From: Lethocerus indicus
Lineage: Eukaryota > Arthropoda > Insecta > Hemiptera > Belostomatidae
Direction: 5' to 3'
NCBI GenBank assembly: GCA_019843655.1
Contig: JACDQD010000007.1
Location: 28,176,816 to 28,240,815 of the forward strand
Length of the DNA stretch: 64,000 nt
The position numbers were made by a program, and so were the translations under genes. The notes under the pieces are model-generated. The model had not been told where the DNA came from and did no database searches. It worked only from the letters and a program-made list of their open reading frames with translations. Numbering within the stretch: the first letter of the stretch is position 1; each line of letters begins with the position of its first letter. Positions 21,286 through 33,262 of the stretch are shown piece by piece.

Positions 21286-21451
21286 TTGCTGAAAAATGTA
21301 ATTTATTATAGACCAGACTACATGTACATAGTATTAAATACATATTATACATCATAAGTGGCGTATAAACTTGAGCTTTTCATTTCGGTGGCATACTTTC
21401 GGGGCGTACAGCAATTCAGTTTGTTAGAATTTGATATCTGATTAAAATATT

Positions 21452-21722
21452 TTATAATACCTATTTTGTGGTCTCCGAGGGGATGGAATAAAAATACCGC
21501 CGGTAGGTTTCGTGTGTTTCTGTCTCCTCTCTCGCCGGTTCGGTCTTTTGCCAGACCGGTTTCGGCCGTTCGCCGTCTTCAGTAGCTCAGTGTCTAGTAG
21601 TCACTTTGCCACTTCGGATCTCAACATATTACAAGTGACGGTACAGTGAGGACGGCCAAAAAAACGTCCAAAGTGACCAACACCGCTACTGAAGATGGCG
21701 ATCAGCTGAAACACACGAAATC
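21452..21722. mobile_element. family A copy A23
   Basis: Left terminus ttataatacctattttgtgg, ggtttcgtgtgtttctgtct, full core, inner gccgtcttcagtagctcagt; the right arm is reduced to cgctactgaagatggcgatc and gaaacacacgaaatc. Confidence 0.85.
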
Positions 21723-22250
21723 AATTTATGTTTAGCTTTAATTGCCGAAACAGGTTGAATATCTGTCTCTTTGCAATTAGACCTGTCGCCTGTATAAACT
21801 GATGCTTTAAAATAAAAGCTTTCCGCCATTGTACCTGTTTTCTTTCTGTTTCCGTTCGCCGAGAAAGGGACTTGATACCGGACTATCGTCGTGTACTAAA
21901 GCCGGCCGGGCACTAAAGAGGGCCATAAATATAAGGGCCCTATAGAGCGGGGCAGCCCTAAGCCCTATATCTTGGGCACAGTGTCGTCCCTTTCTCACCG
22001 TTATATTCCTACCCCGTAGTTTCTCAACCGGGTAACGGCGGGTCAACCGAAACCCGAAGTTAACCGAACCGGCTCTGCACCCAACCGGCTCTGTACCGAA
22101 CGGCCGACCGAAGTTATTACATTTTTACATCAAATTATTGACGATGAAAGGACAAAAATTGAAGGTCACAAAGGTAGCAGTTGCCAAATCCAAATTCAGA
22201 AGTCAATGAAAAACCGAAATCTTATTACTCGGTCACGGTCACTGAAACAG
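21723..22250. other. stretch without a recognised gene
   Basis: Unique sequence with a short direct repeat (aaccggctctgcac / aaccggctctgtac near 22062-22100) and the palindrome tatagggccctta-like near 21930. No gene recognised. Confidence 0.5.
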
Positions 22251-22396
22251 TAGATTTGTTGCGGTCTTTTGCCAGACCGGTTTCGGCTGCTCGCCATCTT
22301 CAGTAGCGGTGTTGTATTTTATAGCAGAAGACCGAACCGGCCACAGAGTAGACGTTATTCCAACCCTTCGTAGACCAGAAAATAGGTAAGTTGAAC
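22251..22396. mobile_element. family A copy A24 (loop deleted)
   Basis: gtagatttgttgcggtcttt, ccagaccggtttcggctgct, gccatcttcagtagcggtgt, then directly agcagaagaccgaaccgg, agacgttattccaacccttc, aggtaagttgaactg. Confidence 0.82.
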
Positions 22397-22500
22397 TGAT
22401 TTTATTAAAAATATCAGCGAGCATATTAACTTCTGAGAAGATAACGGAATTTTTTTCTACTGGAAACTGCATCATTCTTGTAGTTTTTACGTCTCTTCAG

Positions 22501-22628
22501 GTGCTCGTATCTTTAGGTCTCAATATAATAACATTGTAGACATTTCAAACGAAATAGAAAGAGCTCAGAGATTCCAGCAGCGGCTGGAACACATTTTCCT
22601 GCGATTAGAAATTCTGGAAACCATAACG
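22501..22628 (+). CDS. candidate internal exon, coiled-coil-like peptide
   Basis: This 128-bp segment is bounded by a pyrimidine-rich acceptor (tacgtctcttcag, AG at 22499-22500) and a consensus donor (gtaagg at 22629). With two bases completing an upstream codon, one frame is open for 42 codons and ends on a codon boundary; the other two frames contain stops. The peptide begins ARIFRSQYNNIVDI and continues NEIERAQRFQQRLEHIFLRL, then EILETIT: charged, Leu/Ile-heptad-like and probably helical. It lies in unique DNA between family A copies A24 and A25. I do not recognise the protein. Upstream partner exons were not found in this window. The frame also stays open beyond the donor into A25 if a 54-bp intron to 22682 is used (see findings). 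RNA-seq junctions or a protein search would decide. Confidence 0.42.
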
Positions 22629-22682
22629 GTAAGGGTAAAGATTTGTTTCACCCTAATTTCTTTTCAGATTCAAATTTTCCAG

Positions 22683-22900
22683 TTCAACATACCCCTTTTT
22701 GTGGCCTGCGAGGGGTTGGAATACCGTAGATTTCGCGTATTTCTGTCTCCTCTCGCCGGTCTTTTTCTAGACCCGTCTTCAGTAGCGGATGTTTTGCCAG
22801 ACCGGTTTCGCCCGGTCGCCGTCTTCAGTAGCGAAACCGGTCTGGCAAAACCGCGAACCAGCGAGAGGTGACAGAAACACAACAAGTCTACGGTATTCAA
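22683..22900. mobile_element. family A copy A25 (rearranged)
   Basis: Left tip ttcaacataccccttttt, gaggggttggaataccgtag, then a doubled core: gtctttttctagacccgtct followed by ttttgccagaccggtttcgc and gccgtcttcagtagcg, immediately joined to the right arm gaaaccggtctggcaaaacc. The loop is absent. Confidence 0.83.
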
Positions 22901-23419
22901 TTATTCAAATTTGAAAATAGTTGCTTCATTTCCGGCTGCAATATAAGATTAATTTTTATGACGCTAAGAAAGAATTTCATTTAATCGCCACTAAGAAATT
23001 GTACTGATCGTTTTCAAGTTATAATATATCAAGATAAATGAATTCTAAAAGTAATTAGTGCATTAGTGTATTATTTTCAGTTGGAATTGAATAGTGAAAT
23101 GAAAATTATAGCGAGCTTTCGTGCCAATAAAAGTCGGTCTAGAATTTCACTGCAGTTCTGTTCATCCGAACTCCGGAGGAGTTTTCATATTCAGCGTGTT
23201 TCGCCCACGTTTTTACGGCGGGTCGTAAAATTCTCATATATTTTTGTCGTTTTCATTCACCTTTCATTTCGTATAAAAGTGAAGGGAAAAGGACTGCGCA
23301 TACAGGGTATGCGATGATACAAGAGATAGGCCCTTGATAATTTGATGAGATCAAGCCCATTGATGGAAATTTAAGTCTTTAAAGTTGGCAAATATATCGG
23401 AATTCTGTAGAAAAAAAAC
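22901..23419. other. stretch without a confident gene
   Basis: An 83-codon frame (23066-23317) follows an acceptor-like tattttcag, but shows no recognisable motif or donor. Listed only as a weak possibility. Confidence 0.4.
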
Positions 23420-23540
23420 TGTAGATTTCGTACTGAAGACGGCGAGCGGCCGAAACCGGTCTGGCAAAAGACCGGCGAGACGCACGAAATCTACGGTATT
23501 CCAACCCTCGGAGAGCCCACAAAACAGGTATTCCAAACTG
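23420..23540. mobile_element. family A copy A26 (left tip fused to right arm)
   Basis: gtagatttcg of a left arm joins directly to tactgaagacggcgagcggc of a right arm, continuing to gaaatctacggtattccaac and aggtattccaaactg. Confidence 0.8.
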
Positions 23541-24088
23541 TAGAAAATCCATTGTCTTAAAATATTCTGTAAGGTCGACTATAGGACTTGTAAATTATTA
23601 ATAGCTAATTTAATTATTCGATATTTTTCTGTACCGTTTCTGCAAGAGACATTGTTCTCGGAGAAGAGACGCCGGCTAAGAGGGGCGCTTGCTCCTCGGG
23701 GTGGGAAAGATCAGGGCGGTGATTGATGATCGACTGCCGCTAATCAATACTGTGTTTATGATTAATGATCGAGCGATCGAAATATCAATCGCGGCTGATA
23801 AATGATCGCGCCAAGTTTTGTAGGAGGCGCGAAACGAAAGCGCTTGCCAAACGAACCGGATCGTAAAGTTGGAAAGTTCGAAAAAGCTCCGCGCTCGATG
23901 ATTTACTTCTGCTTTCTCGTCGAATGAATCGATCCTCAATGGTGATTACGATCCTGAATTGTTGAGGACTTCATTCTTCCTCGGTAAACACTTCCTCGTT
24001 TCCGAGCATATCGGCGATGAGTGGGGGATGTATCGGGGATACTTGCCGAATAGAGGGAGATGAAAAGTCGGATTAGGATTTAACGACC
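23541..24088. other. stretch without a recognised gene
   Basis: Unique sequence rich in gatc/cgat words around 23700-23950. An 87-codon minus frame (23676-23939) has no motif I know. Confidence 0.45.
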
Positions 24089-24265
24089 GGGAGAGGGAGA
24101 GGGAGAGGGAGAGGGAGAGGGAGAGGGAGAGGGAGAGGGAGAGGGAGAGGGAGAGGGAGAGGGAGAGGGAGAGGGAGAGGGAGAGGGAGAGGGAGAGGAG
24201 AGGGAGAGGGAGGGAGAGGGAGAGGGAGAGGAGAGGAGAGGGAGAGGGAGGGAGGGAGAGAGGGG
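24089..24265. repeat. (GAGAGG)n hexanucleotide microsatellite
   Basis: About 175 bp of GAGAGG repeats, with GAGG/GGGA interruptions toward the right. It creates long Pro-Ser-Pro-Leu frames on the minus strand that are not genes. Confidence 0.97.
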
Positions 24266-24507
24266 ATGAAGGTCGGCACGTGTGTGTGTATATGTACAGC
24301 CGTATATACAGCCTGAGGATTTAAACCCTGGCTGTGTCATACCCAGAGATAGGGGCCGACCCTAGATTAATTGCCGCCCTAATTAGTCCGAAACCGCCCT
24401 GTACCTACGCCCAATATACTCGTCTTCAGTAATTATCGAACACAAGCTATCTTGAACCGGGACTTCCAGCCATCCGGCGTTTCAGGACCGCGTGTATGTT
24501 CCAGGCC

Positions 24508-25063
24508 TGTGTGTTTCTCTGTCTCCTCCCGCCGGTTCGCTCTTTTGCCTGACCGGTTTCGGCCGTTCGCCGTCTTCAGTAGCTCAGTGTCTGGTCACTT
24601 TGCCACTTCGGATGTCACATATTACATGTGACAGTGACAGTACAGTGAGTACTTAGAGTTGTAAACGATTTTCCTGATTTTCGTAGATTTCGTCTCCTCT
24701 CGCTGGTTCGGCATTTCGCTGAACCGGTTTCGGCCGCTCGCCATCTTCAGTAGCGCTCGCCATCTTTGGCGTTTTCGGGGCATCCTCACTGCCCTGTGTC
24801 ACTGTCACTTGTACTGTCGCCGTCCGAAGTGCCAAAAGTGACCGCGCTACTGAAGACGGCAAGCGGCCAACCCTACTCGGTTCTGTGGTGTTTCTGTCTC
24901 CTCTCGCCAGTTCGCGGTGTCTTTTGCTAGACCGGTTCGGGCCGCTCGCCGTCTTCAATTTTCGGGCATACTCAAATGTGACTAACACCGCTACTGGTGA
25001 AGTTGGCGGCCGAAACCGGTCTAGCAAAAGACCGCGGAATCGGCGAGAGGAGACGGAAACGAG
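24508..25063. mobile_element. cluster of three family A copies (A27-A29)
   Basis: A27 (24508-24655) is a left arm plus loop with acatgtgacagtgacagtac. A28 (24680-24870) begins tcgtagatttcgtctcctct, repeats the inner motif (gccatcttcagtagcgctcg, then gccatctttgg) and ends cgctactgaagacggcaagc. A29 (24890-25063) is a complete short copy from tgtttctgtctcctctcgcc to ggcgagaggagacggaaac. They lie head to tail. Confidence 0.82.
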
Positions 25064-25825
25064 CTTTTTGCCAAAATCTATCTAGCATTCGGCTTAAATC
25101 GATTCTTCGCGAATAACACGGTCACGTACGGTAATCACCGATTGGTAATCGATCGTCGGCAACTCGACTACCACCGAAAAGGGTAGGAAGTGTGTCAAGG
25201 ACTTTGTAGTAGTTAGTCCTTAACGCCGGTCCTTATTTTCATATTACCTTTACCTTAATTTCCTCATTTTTCAGCGTCGCCCTAATCCAAAAAACAGTCG
25301 TTAGCTAAAAATATTTACGGTACCGCTCTCTCTAAGAATACCGGTCTCTCTCGCCTTTCATTAATTACCTAATTACCGTCAATTACCCGACTGAAATGTG
25401 ATTGAGCTTAGGCGACAGATATAAAATACTGTATAAAATTCGACTGCTGAAGGCCGTTACGAGACAGTGGGGCGCTGTGAGAGGCGAACGATTGGATTCT
25501 TATCGTTACGGACGTAAATAGACCGAACGAGTTCCTCGTCCTACGACAGAGGACGGCCGTACAAATTTACATTCCGTGTCATTTATACTGTACGGTCTCG
25601 CCTATCGCTGCCAGTTATACAAAGTTAACTTTTCAATACAGAAGAAGTCATAAGAAGAGTTGTTGTAATTCAGATTTTGATTGATTACTAACTTCCGCTG
25701 TTGGGTTAGTAAAGACCAGAACGGGCTCTGGAAGGGTTTTTTTTCTCTTTCCCACTGTGGAAATAAACGTGTATTTGTTCCCTAAACATTTCATTAAAAA
25801 TATAGCCCATAACAGTAATAACAGC
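25064..25825. other. stretch without a recognised gene
   Basis: Unique AT-leaning sequence with several 'taattacc' words. No gene, exon or transposon end recognised. Confidence 0.5.
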
Positions 25826-26166
25826 TAAAACATTAAGTGCCAAATTTTTTTTTCCGAAAATTTTCCATAAAATTTACTTATTACGATGCATTATCATCAA
25901 ACAGTACCTCCAAATATGTTTTCAAAAAAAACCAGTTTGTCAAATATCATGTTTTTTAAATCAATTCCCTAATCCCCAGGGAACTACAGAGTTGAAACAA
26001 CACATGAGGCCAATCATCTTTTATTTCGAATAATAATCATAATTACAAGTATTTTAACGTGTGAAATTACTGAAAGTTTAAAAAAAAACTTCCTGTAAAC
26101 ACATATGTATTATCTGAAAAAATTAAAAAAATTAACTGATCCCCATTTGGGGTACTTAATGGGTTA
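25826..26166 (+). mobile_element. family P copy P3
   Basis: Left end degenerate (aaaacattaagtgccaaatt); right end ggggtacttaatgggttaa. The interior follows the family order, including cctccaaatatgttttcaaa and aataataatcataattacaa. It has a small internal insertion (ggccaatcatcttttatttc) and an aaaaaattaa duplication. Confidence 0.85.
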
Positions 26167-26547
26167 AAAGCCCATATAACATTTTTCAAAATGTCGCTTC
26201 ATAATCGAGTATTAGAATGTATTTATGCAACACTATTATAAAGGACACGCCTATGAGACTTTCTAAATTATGAGATTTCTGTTTATTACATATTACAGAT
26301 ACAGTAAAGCGGTGTCACTATGCTAAATGTATTTCGCTGGAATGTGATTTTTTTTCTTTATCGCCCTAATGGAATTTCCAGCGAGAATTGTCTCGAAGAT
26401 GAGGCCTTACCTAATGGAGGTTTTTTGGCTTTTAAAGGAGGATATGTTTCTAACTAATTCAGTACTTTCATTCATTTTTAAGTACTTGTAAAAATGAAGC
26501 AAGGTTCAGAGCGAAAATTCGACTGAACAAATGTCCGTATAAAACCA
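26167..26547. other. stretch without a recognised gene
   Basis: Unique AT-rich sequence. Nothing recognised. Confidence 0.5.
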
Positions 26548-26722
26548 GTTTGGAAGACCTGTATTGTGGTCTGGAGGGGCCAAGTCGGCCTTTCGCTAGA
26601 CCGGTTTCGGTTGCTCGCCGTCTTCAGTGCGAGCGGTGTCAGTACAAAGAGTCGATGGATGGCGAACCGGCCGAAAACCGGTCTATAGCGGCCGTTTCTC
26701 CGGTCCGGTAAAAATCTACGGT
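26548..26722. mobile_element. family A copy A30
   Basis: gtttggaagacctgtattgt, ctagaccggtttcggttgct, gccgtcttcagtgcg; right arm reduced to gatggcgaaccggccgaaaa and aaaatctacggtataac. Confidence 0.8.
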
Positions 26723-29700
26723 ATAACGTACAGAACGCCATAGCTGATAACGGTCTGTCTGTAGACGTCCGGCGAAATCGCGTACCTCTTCAGCTCTGTA
26801 CTGGAAACTGGAAAACGGTTTAGAAACAATGCAATTTTGCGATTGTTGATTGTTGATTGTGTACGTTGAGTAGGCGGCCTTGAGATGAGACTCTCAAGCG
26901 TTCTGACATTGAGCGTCGGGGGGGCCCACTTTTGGGGGCCTTTCAGTTTGCGGTTTCACATTCTGCGGACATTCTGCGTCCCAAACGGTCGGAAAATATG
27001 AAAATTCTCCAAGAAAAACCGCGTAAGAAGGCGTCGGTCCCGATGGAAACGAAAGCACCCTCTTAACACGTTCTGCCGTACACTTTTAATTCGACGATCG
27101 CGCTCAGAAACACACTTTTTTTTTCAATTCTTTACGACTGCCGGAAGAAATCAAGCGTGAGTTGTAAAGTTGAAAGTGAAAATTATCACATTTGGCCACA
27201 GTTTATCTAAAAAAAATTGACGGCTATAACCGCCATTTGCTCAGTGAAGACGGCAAAATGACGTGCTGAGCACTTCATCATATGACGACTTATACGGCAT
27301 TTGATTCACTAATTCACTGATGATTCCCACGAATAAAAGTGAGTTCGAAACAAAATTATCATTTGTAATTTATTTCGCTTATAAAATAGTAAAAAAAAAT
27401 CAGTTCGGAAAACAAATTACGTACATACAAGAAAGCATTATAAATGATAGGATTCGAAGCATTTACATGGACACAATCTACATCTAGATGACGTTTATTT
27501 TATAATTTGGTTGGTAAAAAATATGTTTTACGCTGAAAATCCGATCGTGTTCCGAAGCGGTAAAGGATGGGAAAACGCTGTCTGGAATGCTATACCTTTT
27601 TTTTCGATTTATTACTTAATAATGAACAAGTGTACCTCGTACTAATGCATTTTTATATTTTTATCCATTAAAATGTGCACGACGGCTATAGCCGTCCAAA
27701 GATCGGACTGCTGTTGCCGTCATTTGCGGCAAAGTGTTAAGGATCAGAGGATGAAAGGATGTTGTTACAATTACAGTTGTGAGTGCATTTATGAATTTTG
27801 AGTTTACGACCGCGTAAGGAAATCTCGTTTAAGCCGACCTGGAGGCGAAATTCGGACGATGAGAAAAGCCGGAATGGAATTTTTCCGACTTTGTCTGGTT
27901 ACGTTGAGGTCGTTGTGAATTCTGTTCGGTCGGAGACCAATCCAGGCAGCTGGTCGAGGATGATGGCGCGAAGGACCTTTCCCCCTTGAGGATGAAGAAA
28001 TAACGTTCACTTTAAGGACCAGGACACGCGTCTTCAGTACATTTCTGCTCGTATCAAAGCCGTGTTTCGCGTATAAAACTGAAGAGGAAATAATATTTTC
28101 CTGTTCTTCGGAGGGCATAAAAGTGGAACGACAGGTTCCAACGGTGTCCTACTTAAGACCGCGGACCGCATTGTTTTTTTACACGGGATTCCGCGTTGCA
28201 ATTCGCGCTTTTTTCGTTCTTTCTGTCGTTCCACTATTCCATGGATTCCATTTAACGGCCGCTTTTAACAGAAAATACAACGCTGTAAATAAGTTTTGAA
28301 AAACTCTTGACCAATAGACGCGAAGGAAAGGCTTGGTTATATTTTAAAAATTGTAATGGACGTTCTGCGAACTCTCTTATATTTTTAAGACCTGTATTGA
28401 CTTCACTATCTGTACTTATTACGGTACAGATCGGAGCCGGTGCGTCGGTCATTTCCCCTCAATATTTTCGACCGTAAAGTTCGGATTTCGTTGATATTTG
28501 TCTGTTACAGATCGTTTCGAGTACACAACACTGTAATGTTTAATGATCTATTGTTTCAACCCGCATTTTGTGATATTCCCGCCTGGACTAGAGCCAGAAA
28601 TTTCGGACCTTGAGAATGATATTCAGCTAAAAGCCTCAAAACGAATCGGAGGACTTAGAGGAGAAGGACATAGTCGACGAAGAGAGGTTCACATTTTCTT
28701 GAAAAAAAAAACGGCGGTATAAAATCAAATCGTTTTCGGGTTCGACGTATTTTGTGCGAATCGCGTTGTTTTCAAACACGAATTTAATAAAATCGCGATA
28801 CAGATTTAGCATCTTTACTCAGATTGTTCGCTAATACCCTCATAATTACGAGCCACTGGCCAATAAAATGCAGTGCCAAAGGTCACACTGACAGAGCGAT
28901 ATTTTTTTAAACGATTTCTTTGTACGTATATTTTTCGTTCACTTCGTGTGCCTGTAATTTGAACGATAATTTTATTATTTCGAAATTATTTTGTTTATCC
29001 TAGTCCAATTGTATAAATATCCTTAAAAAAATATTCCGCGCCCTACCGATATTTTAGAATGATCGCTCTACGGTATAAAAAGGTTGGGAACTCCTGTTTA
29101 GAGACCTAGAGGCATTTTATCTTGTGCAGTTGTGTTTGGCGAATCGTAGTTTATTGCGATTGAAAATTGAAATATTTTTTCAGATTACAGACTTTCAGAC
29201 GTCGACTCTACTACAGTCGATCGGGTTTGGGAAAAAAAAAAAATACTCGGTTCTATAATAAGTCTCAGTCTCGAGAAAGGAGCCGGTAAAGGTCATTTAT
29301 GTTAGTGACCGTGGGTGGGCTACGAGTTGTTTTGTTAGTCGCGGATATTTATCTCTATTTTCTCCATTTTCTCTTCGTCTGGTGGGTTTTTCTGAAAGTG
29401 CGGCTACTCAAATACTGTACCGGTCCTTTGAACTTAAACTCCCCGTAATCGCGCACTCGTCCTCGCCAAAAAGGGTTTTACAAATAGTTGCTTATCATCT
29501 AGAGCGGAGACAATCGGTTGAAATATAATAGTGGTTTTAGAGCTTGAAATTATAGTGTTTTACAATAATATTAACACTGAGGTGTAAGTCGGTACGGCCT
29601 AGATTTCTCTTCAAAACGGAGTTTCGCTACTTCGGCGTACGACCAAAACACCTTTCACTGTCTATTTGATCTTGCGACAGTAATATTTCTTAATTACGCT

Positions 29701-29916
29701 TCGGTAATTTTACGATAGCTTAAGAATTTTTCGAATTTGAACCGGTCGACGTGAAGATTCGTGAAAAAGAATTTCGGTAACTTATTTCAGACAAGTGAAA
29801 GGAACACAGTCGTTCTGAGCGGTTTGACCTTTAATTTTGGAACTGATGATTTGATCGGCAACAAATCTGCCGGCAAATTTAGCGAAATAATATTTCCCCG
29901 TTTGACCGCGAGCCAA
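26723..29916. other. long stretch without a recognised gene
   Basis: The longest element-poor region (about 3.2 kb). It includes an A-like inner trace (gtgaagacggcaaaatg, near 27244), a hAT-like single terminus aaaaaggttgggaactcctg near 29076-29095, and AT-rich unique DNA. Frames of 60-104 codons (for example 27798-27989 plus, 27804-28118 minus) lack recognisable motifs. If the window holds undetected exons, this is a likely place. Confidence 0.45.
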
Positions 29917-30405
29917 GTGACTACTGAAGACGGCGAACGGCCGAAACCGGTCTGACATTATTAGATCGACATGCCCGTTTTCTGGTCTGCGAGGGGTTGT
30001 CGAATACCGTTTCTGTCTCCTCGCCGGTTTCGGCCGCTCGCCATCTTCAGCAGCGGTGTCGGTCGCTGTCGTCACCGGCACTGTATCACTGTGTCACTTG
30101 TGCCGTCAGCGCTGACAGCGGCCGCCGACACAGCGCTACTGAAGATGGCGAACGGCCGAAACCGGTCTGACATTATTAGTTCGACATACCCGTTTTGTGG
30201 TCTGCGAGGGGTTGTCGAATACCGTTTCTGTCTCCTCGCCGGTTTCGGCCGCTCGCCATCTTCAGCAGCGGTGTCGGTCGCTGTCGTCACCCGCACTGTA
30301 TCACTGTGTCACTTGTGCCGTCAGCGCTGACAGCGGCCGCCGACACAGCGCTACTGAAGATGGCGAGCGGCCGAAACCGGTCTGGGAAAAAAGACCAAAC
30401 TCGAC
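29917..30405. mobile_element. tandemly duplicated family A copies (A31)
   Basis: Right inner arm plus tip plus next left arm repeat with a period of about 215 bp: ctactgaagacggcgaacgg at 29921, ctactgaagatggcgaacgg at 30136, ctactgaagatggcgagcgg at 30351. The two full units share acattattagatcgacat-type junctions and an unusual GC loop (gtcagcgctgacagcggccg), so the block arose by tandem duplication. Confidence 0.85.
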
Positions 30406-30787
30406 CAGACTCTCGACGACATTCAGGAAATCAGGTTATTTCGGCCTCCGTCGCAACTCCGGATCACCCTACGGTCTGTTATTCCAGACCCGTTTCGGCT
30501 TCTCGTTATACCGAAGGCAAAACTGGAATAGACTAATGAGTAAGTTGACTCCACGCGCCTCTCGCCATACGATCTTAACGCCCGGATCATACCCACCGCC
30601 ATCCCTTATCACTGCCTATTATTACTGTTATTAATATTTCAATTAGTAACAATATCGATTGTTTATACACGAATGTTCAAAACAGGAACAAAAAAGACCT
30701 GAATGTTCAAAAAACCTGCACGTATTTCTTGGCAATCAAATATCGAAGGAAGTCGGACCTGTTCAATGGAACATTCTTTTCCCGTTT

Positions 30788-30790
<3 letters not shown>

Positions 30791-30857
<67 letters not shown>
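30791..30857. repeat. (TA)n then (GA)n microsatellite
   Basis: About 18 TA dinucleotides run directly into about 15 GA dinucleotides. A second TA-rich tract lies at 30979-31030. Confidence 0.97.
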
Positions 30858-30860
<3 letters not shown>

Positions 30861-31153
30861 TATGGGGAAAATTTCTACCGAGAATGGCTCTAGTCCCAAC
30901 AATTTGTCAAGGAAAACACATTTTTTTCTATTTAAACTAATCGATATCCCTCTAAAAATATTTCCCATTATAGTACTATTATATATATGCATATATAATT
31001 ATATAAATATATATATATATGTATATATAGAAATTATGGGGAGAATCTCTACCGAGAATGGCTCCAGTACCAACAATTTTTTAACGAAAACACATTTTTT
31101 TCTATTTAAACTAATCGATAAGCCTCTAAAAATATTTTTCATTATAGTCTTAC
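30861..31153 (+). repeat. direct duplication of about 118 bp
   Basis: 30861-30978 and 31035-31153 match closely (accgagaatggctc, cacatttttttctatttaaa, ctaatcgat, ctaaaaatattt). The copies are separated by the TA-rich tract, suggesting slippage or unequal exchange at the microsatellite. Confidence 0.9.
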
Positions 31154-31841
<688 letters not shown>

Positions 31842-31974
31842 TCCCGGAACGTGGTCAGAATATTGCTCAGTGTGCGAAAATTAGCGCCCCCACTCGAGCT
31901 TAAAGTTCAAGCAGCGTGAACTTAATAGCCGTCCGGGAGTCAGCCCGTTGTTGGCTTTCTCCCTCCCTCCATCC

Positions 31975-32010
<36 letters not shown>

Positions 32011-32160
32011 CTCATCCGCGTTCACTTACGAGCCGCTTTCACTCTGTCCTTTCTTTACGAAGAGAAATTTCCGAAAATTATCCCCCCCGCCGAACGGGGC
32101 CCTTGGCCGATTTACAGACCGCGTGAAAAACTTGGGGATAAATTGAAAATTCTTTTAGAG

Positions 32161-32390
32161 TACCTGTCTCCACTCTCGCTGCGGTTTGGACTTTTGCTAG
32201 ACCGGTTTCGGCCGCTCGCCATCTTCAGTAGCGCCGTGTTGTTGTTGGTCACTTTTTGGATGTTTTTTGGACATCCCCACTGCACTGTACTGTGTCACAG
32301 CCCAAGCTAGACCGGTTTCAAATAGACCAGCTTGCAAACGACCAAACCGGCGAGAGGAGACAGTAAAACAGACAGTAAATCTACAGTAAT
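32161..32390. mobile_element. family A copy A32a
   Basis: tacctgtctccactctcgct, gctagaccggtttcggccgc, gccatcttcagtagcg, loop ending gtcacagcccaa, then gctagaccggtttcaaatag, cagcttgcaaacgaccaaac, gcgagaggagacag, ctacagtaatgagg. Same subfamily as A12 (11642-11905). Confidence 0.82.
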
Positions 32391-32398
32391 GAGGCAGT

Positions 32399-32716
32399 TT
32401 GTCTCTGTCTCCTCCCGCCCGTCTGGTCTTTTGCCAGACCGGTTTCGGCCGCTCGCCATCTCCTCAGTAGCGGCGTTACTCACTTTGGTGGCACATTGGA
32501 TGTTTCTTGGGCACTTCGAATATACACACACGAAAACAAACACCAGATGTATACAAGTGACAGTGACAGTGCAGTGAGGATGCTCCCCCAAAAAGTGCCA
32601 AAGTGACTAACACACAGCGCCTACTGAAGATGGCGAACGGCCGAAAACCGGCTGGCAAAAGATCGAACCGGCGAGAGGAGACGGACAGAAACACACGAAA
32701 TCTACGGTATTGAAAA
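32399..32716. mobile_element. family A copy A32b
   Basis: tgtctctgtctcctcccgcc, ccagaccggtttcggccgct, gccatctcctcagtagcgg, a long loop, then gcctactgaagatggcgaac, aaccggcgagaggagacgga, acacgaaatctacggtatt. The right tip is replaced by the sequence duplicated in inverse at 34072-34218. Confidence 0.85.
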
Positions 32717-32893
32717 TTTCCACCTGTTGACCGTCAAAACATCGGGGGGTGTGAAATGGAAAATTTCGAAAATCAACGAGGGCGAGAAATCGTATTTGAT
32801 CCGGTTCGATGAAAATCTATAATTAGGTACTGAAAAAAGACGGGATTTAAACTTTAGAGTCGAAAATATAACGGACAATAACTAAGGCACAGT
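32557..32893 (+). repeat. arm 1 of a 330-bp inverted duplication (A arm plus flank)
   Basis: Runs from the loop of A32b through its right arm into non-A DNA (ggggtgtgaaatggaaaatt, caacgagggcgagaaatcgt, gatgaaaatctata, tttagagtcgaaaatat). The same order occurs in reverse complement at 34072-34380. Confidence 0.88.
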
Positions 32894-33032
32894 CGAGGTT
32901 CCGCTTGTACGCGATCTCACCCTGTACAAAAATATAATAAATTTAACTGTCCTAATCCAAAGGTTCTTAAAAGGAATGAACATTGACACGCCAAAAGGTC
33001 CTACTAATTTTACGATTGTGACAAAAAAATTC

Positions 33033-33262
33033 GCTGATAAAGACTTTCAATTTGTCCATTTACGATTTTACGAAATAACGACAGTGCAAGTGGGAGCGAC
33101 AGCGCCGTAAAAACGTCCGAAGTGCCCCAAAAGTGACTGACGCTACTGAAGACGGCGAGCGGCCGAAACCGGTCTGGCAAAAGACCGAAACGGCCAGAGA
33201 GACGACGGAAATACACAACATAAAAAAACTGATAAAGACTTTTAATTTGTCCTTTTATTTTT
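33033..33262. repeat. direct flank duplication around a family A half-copy
   Basis: ctgataaagactttcaattt at about 33034 and ctgataaagacttttaattt at about 33229 (continuing gtccatttacgatttt / gtccttttatttttgc) flank A33. About 32 bp is repeated, far longer than a TA or 8-bp target duplication. Confidence 0.8.
33068..33225. mobile_element. family A half-copy A33 (right half)
   Basis: Loop part acagtgcaagtgggagcgac and aaaaacgtccgaagtgcc, then cgctactgaagacggcgagc, ccggtctggcaaaagaccga, ending gacgacggaaatacacaac. Confidence 0.8.

Noticed and set aside
24073..24340. Pro-Ser-Pro-Leu frames on the minus strand
   Set aside because: Products of the GAGAGG hexanucleotide repeat.
29076..29095. hAT-like terminus aaaaaggttgggaactcctg
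   Set aside because: Only one end was found, with no partner or 8-bp duplication. Too short to call an element.
30197..30634. 145-codon plus-strand frame
   Set aside because: Lies across tandem family A arms; several frames are open there because the arms lack stops.
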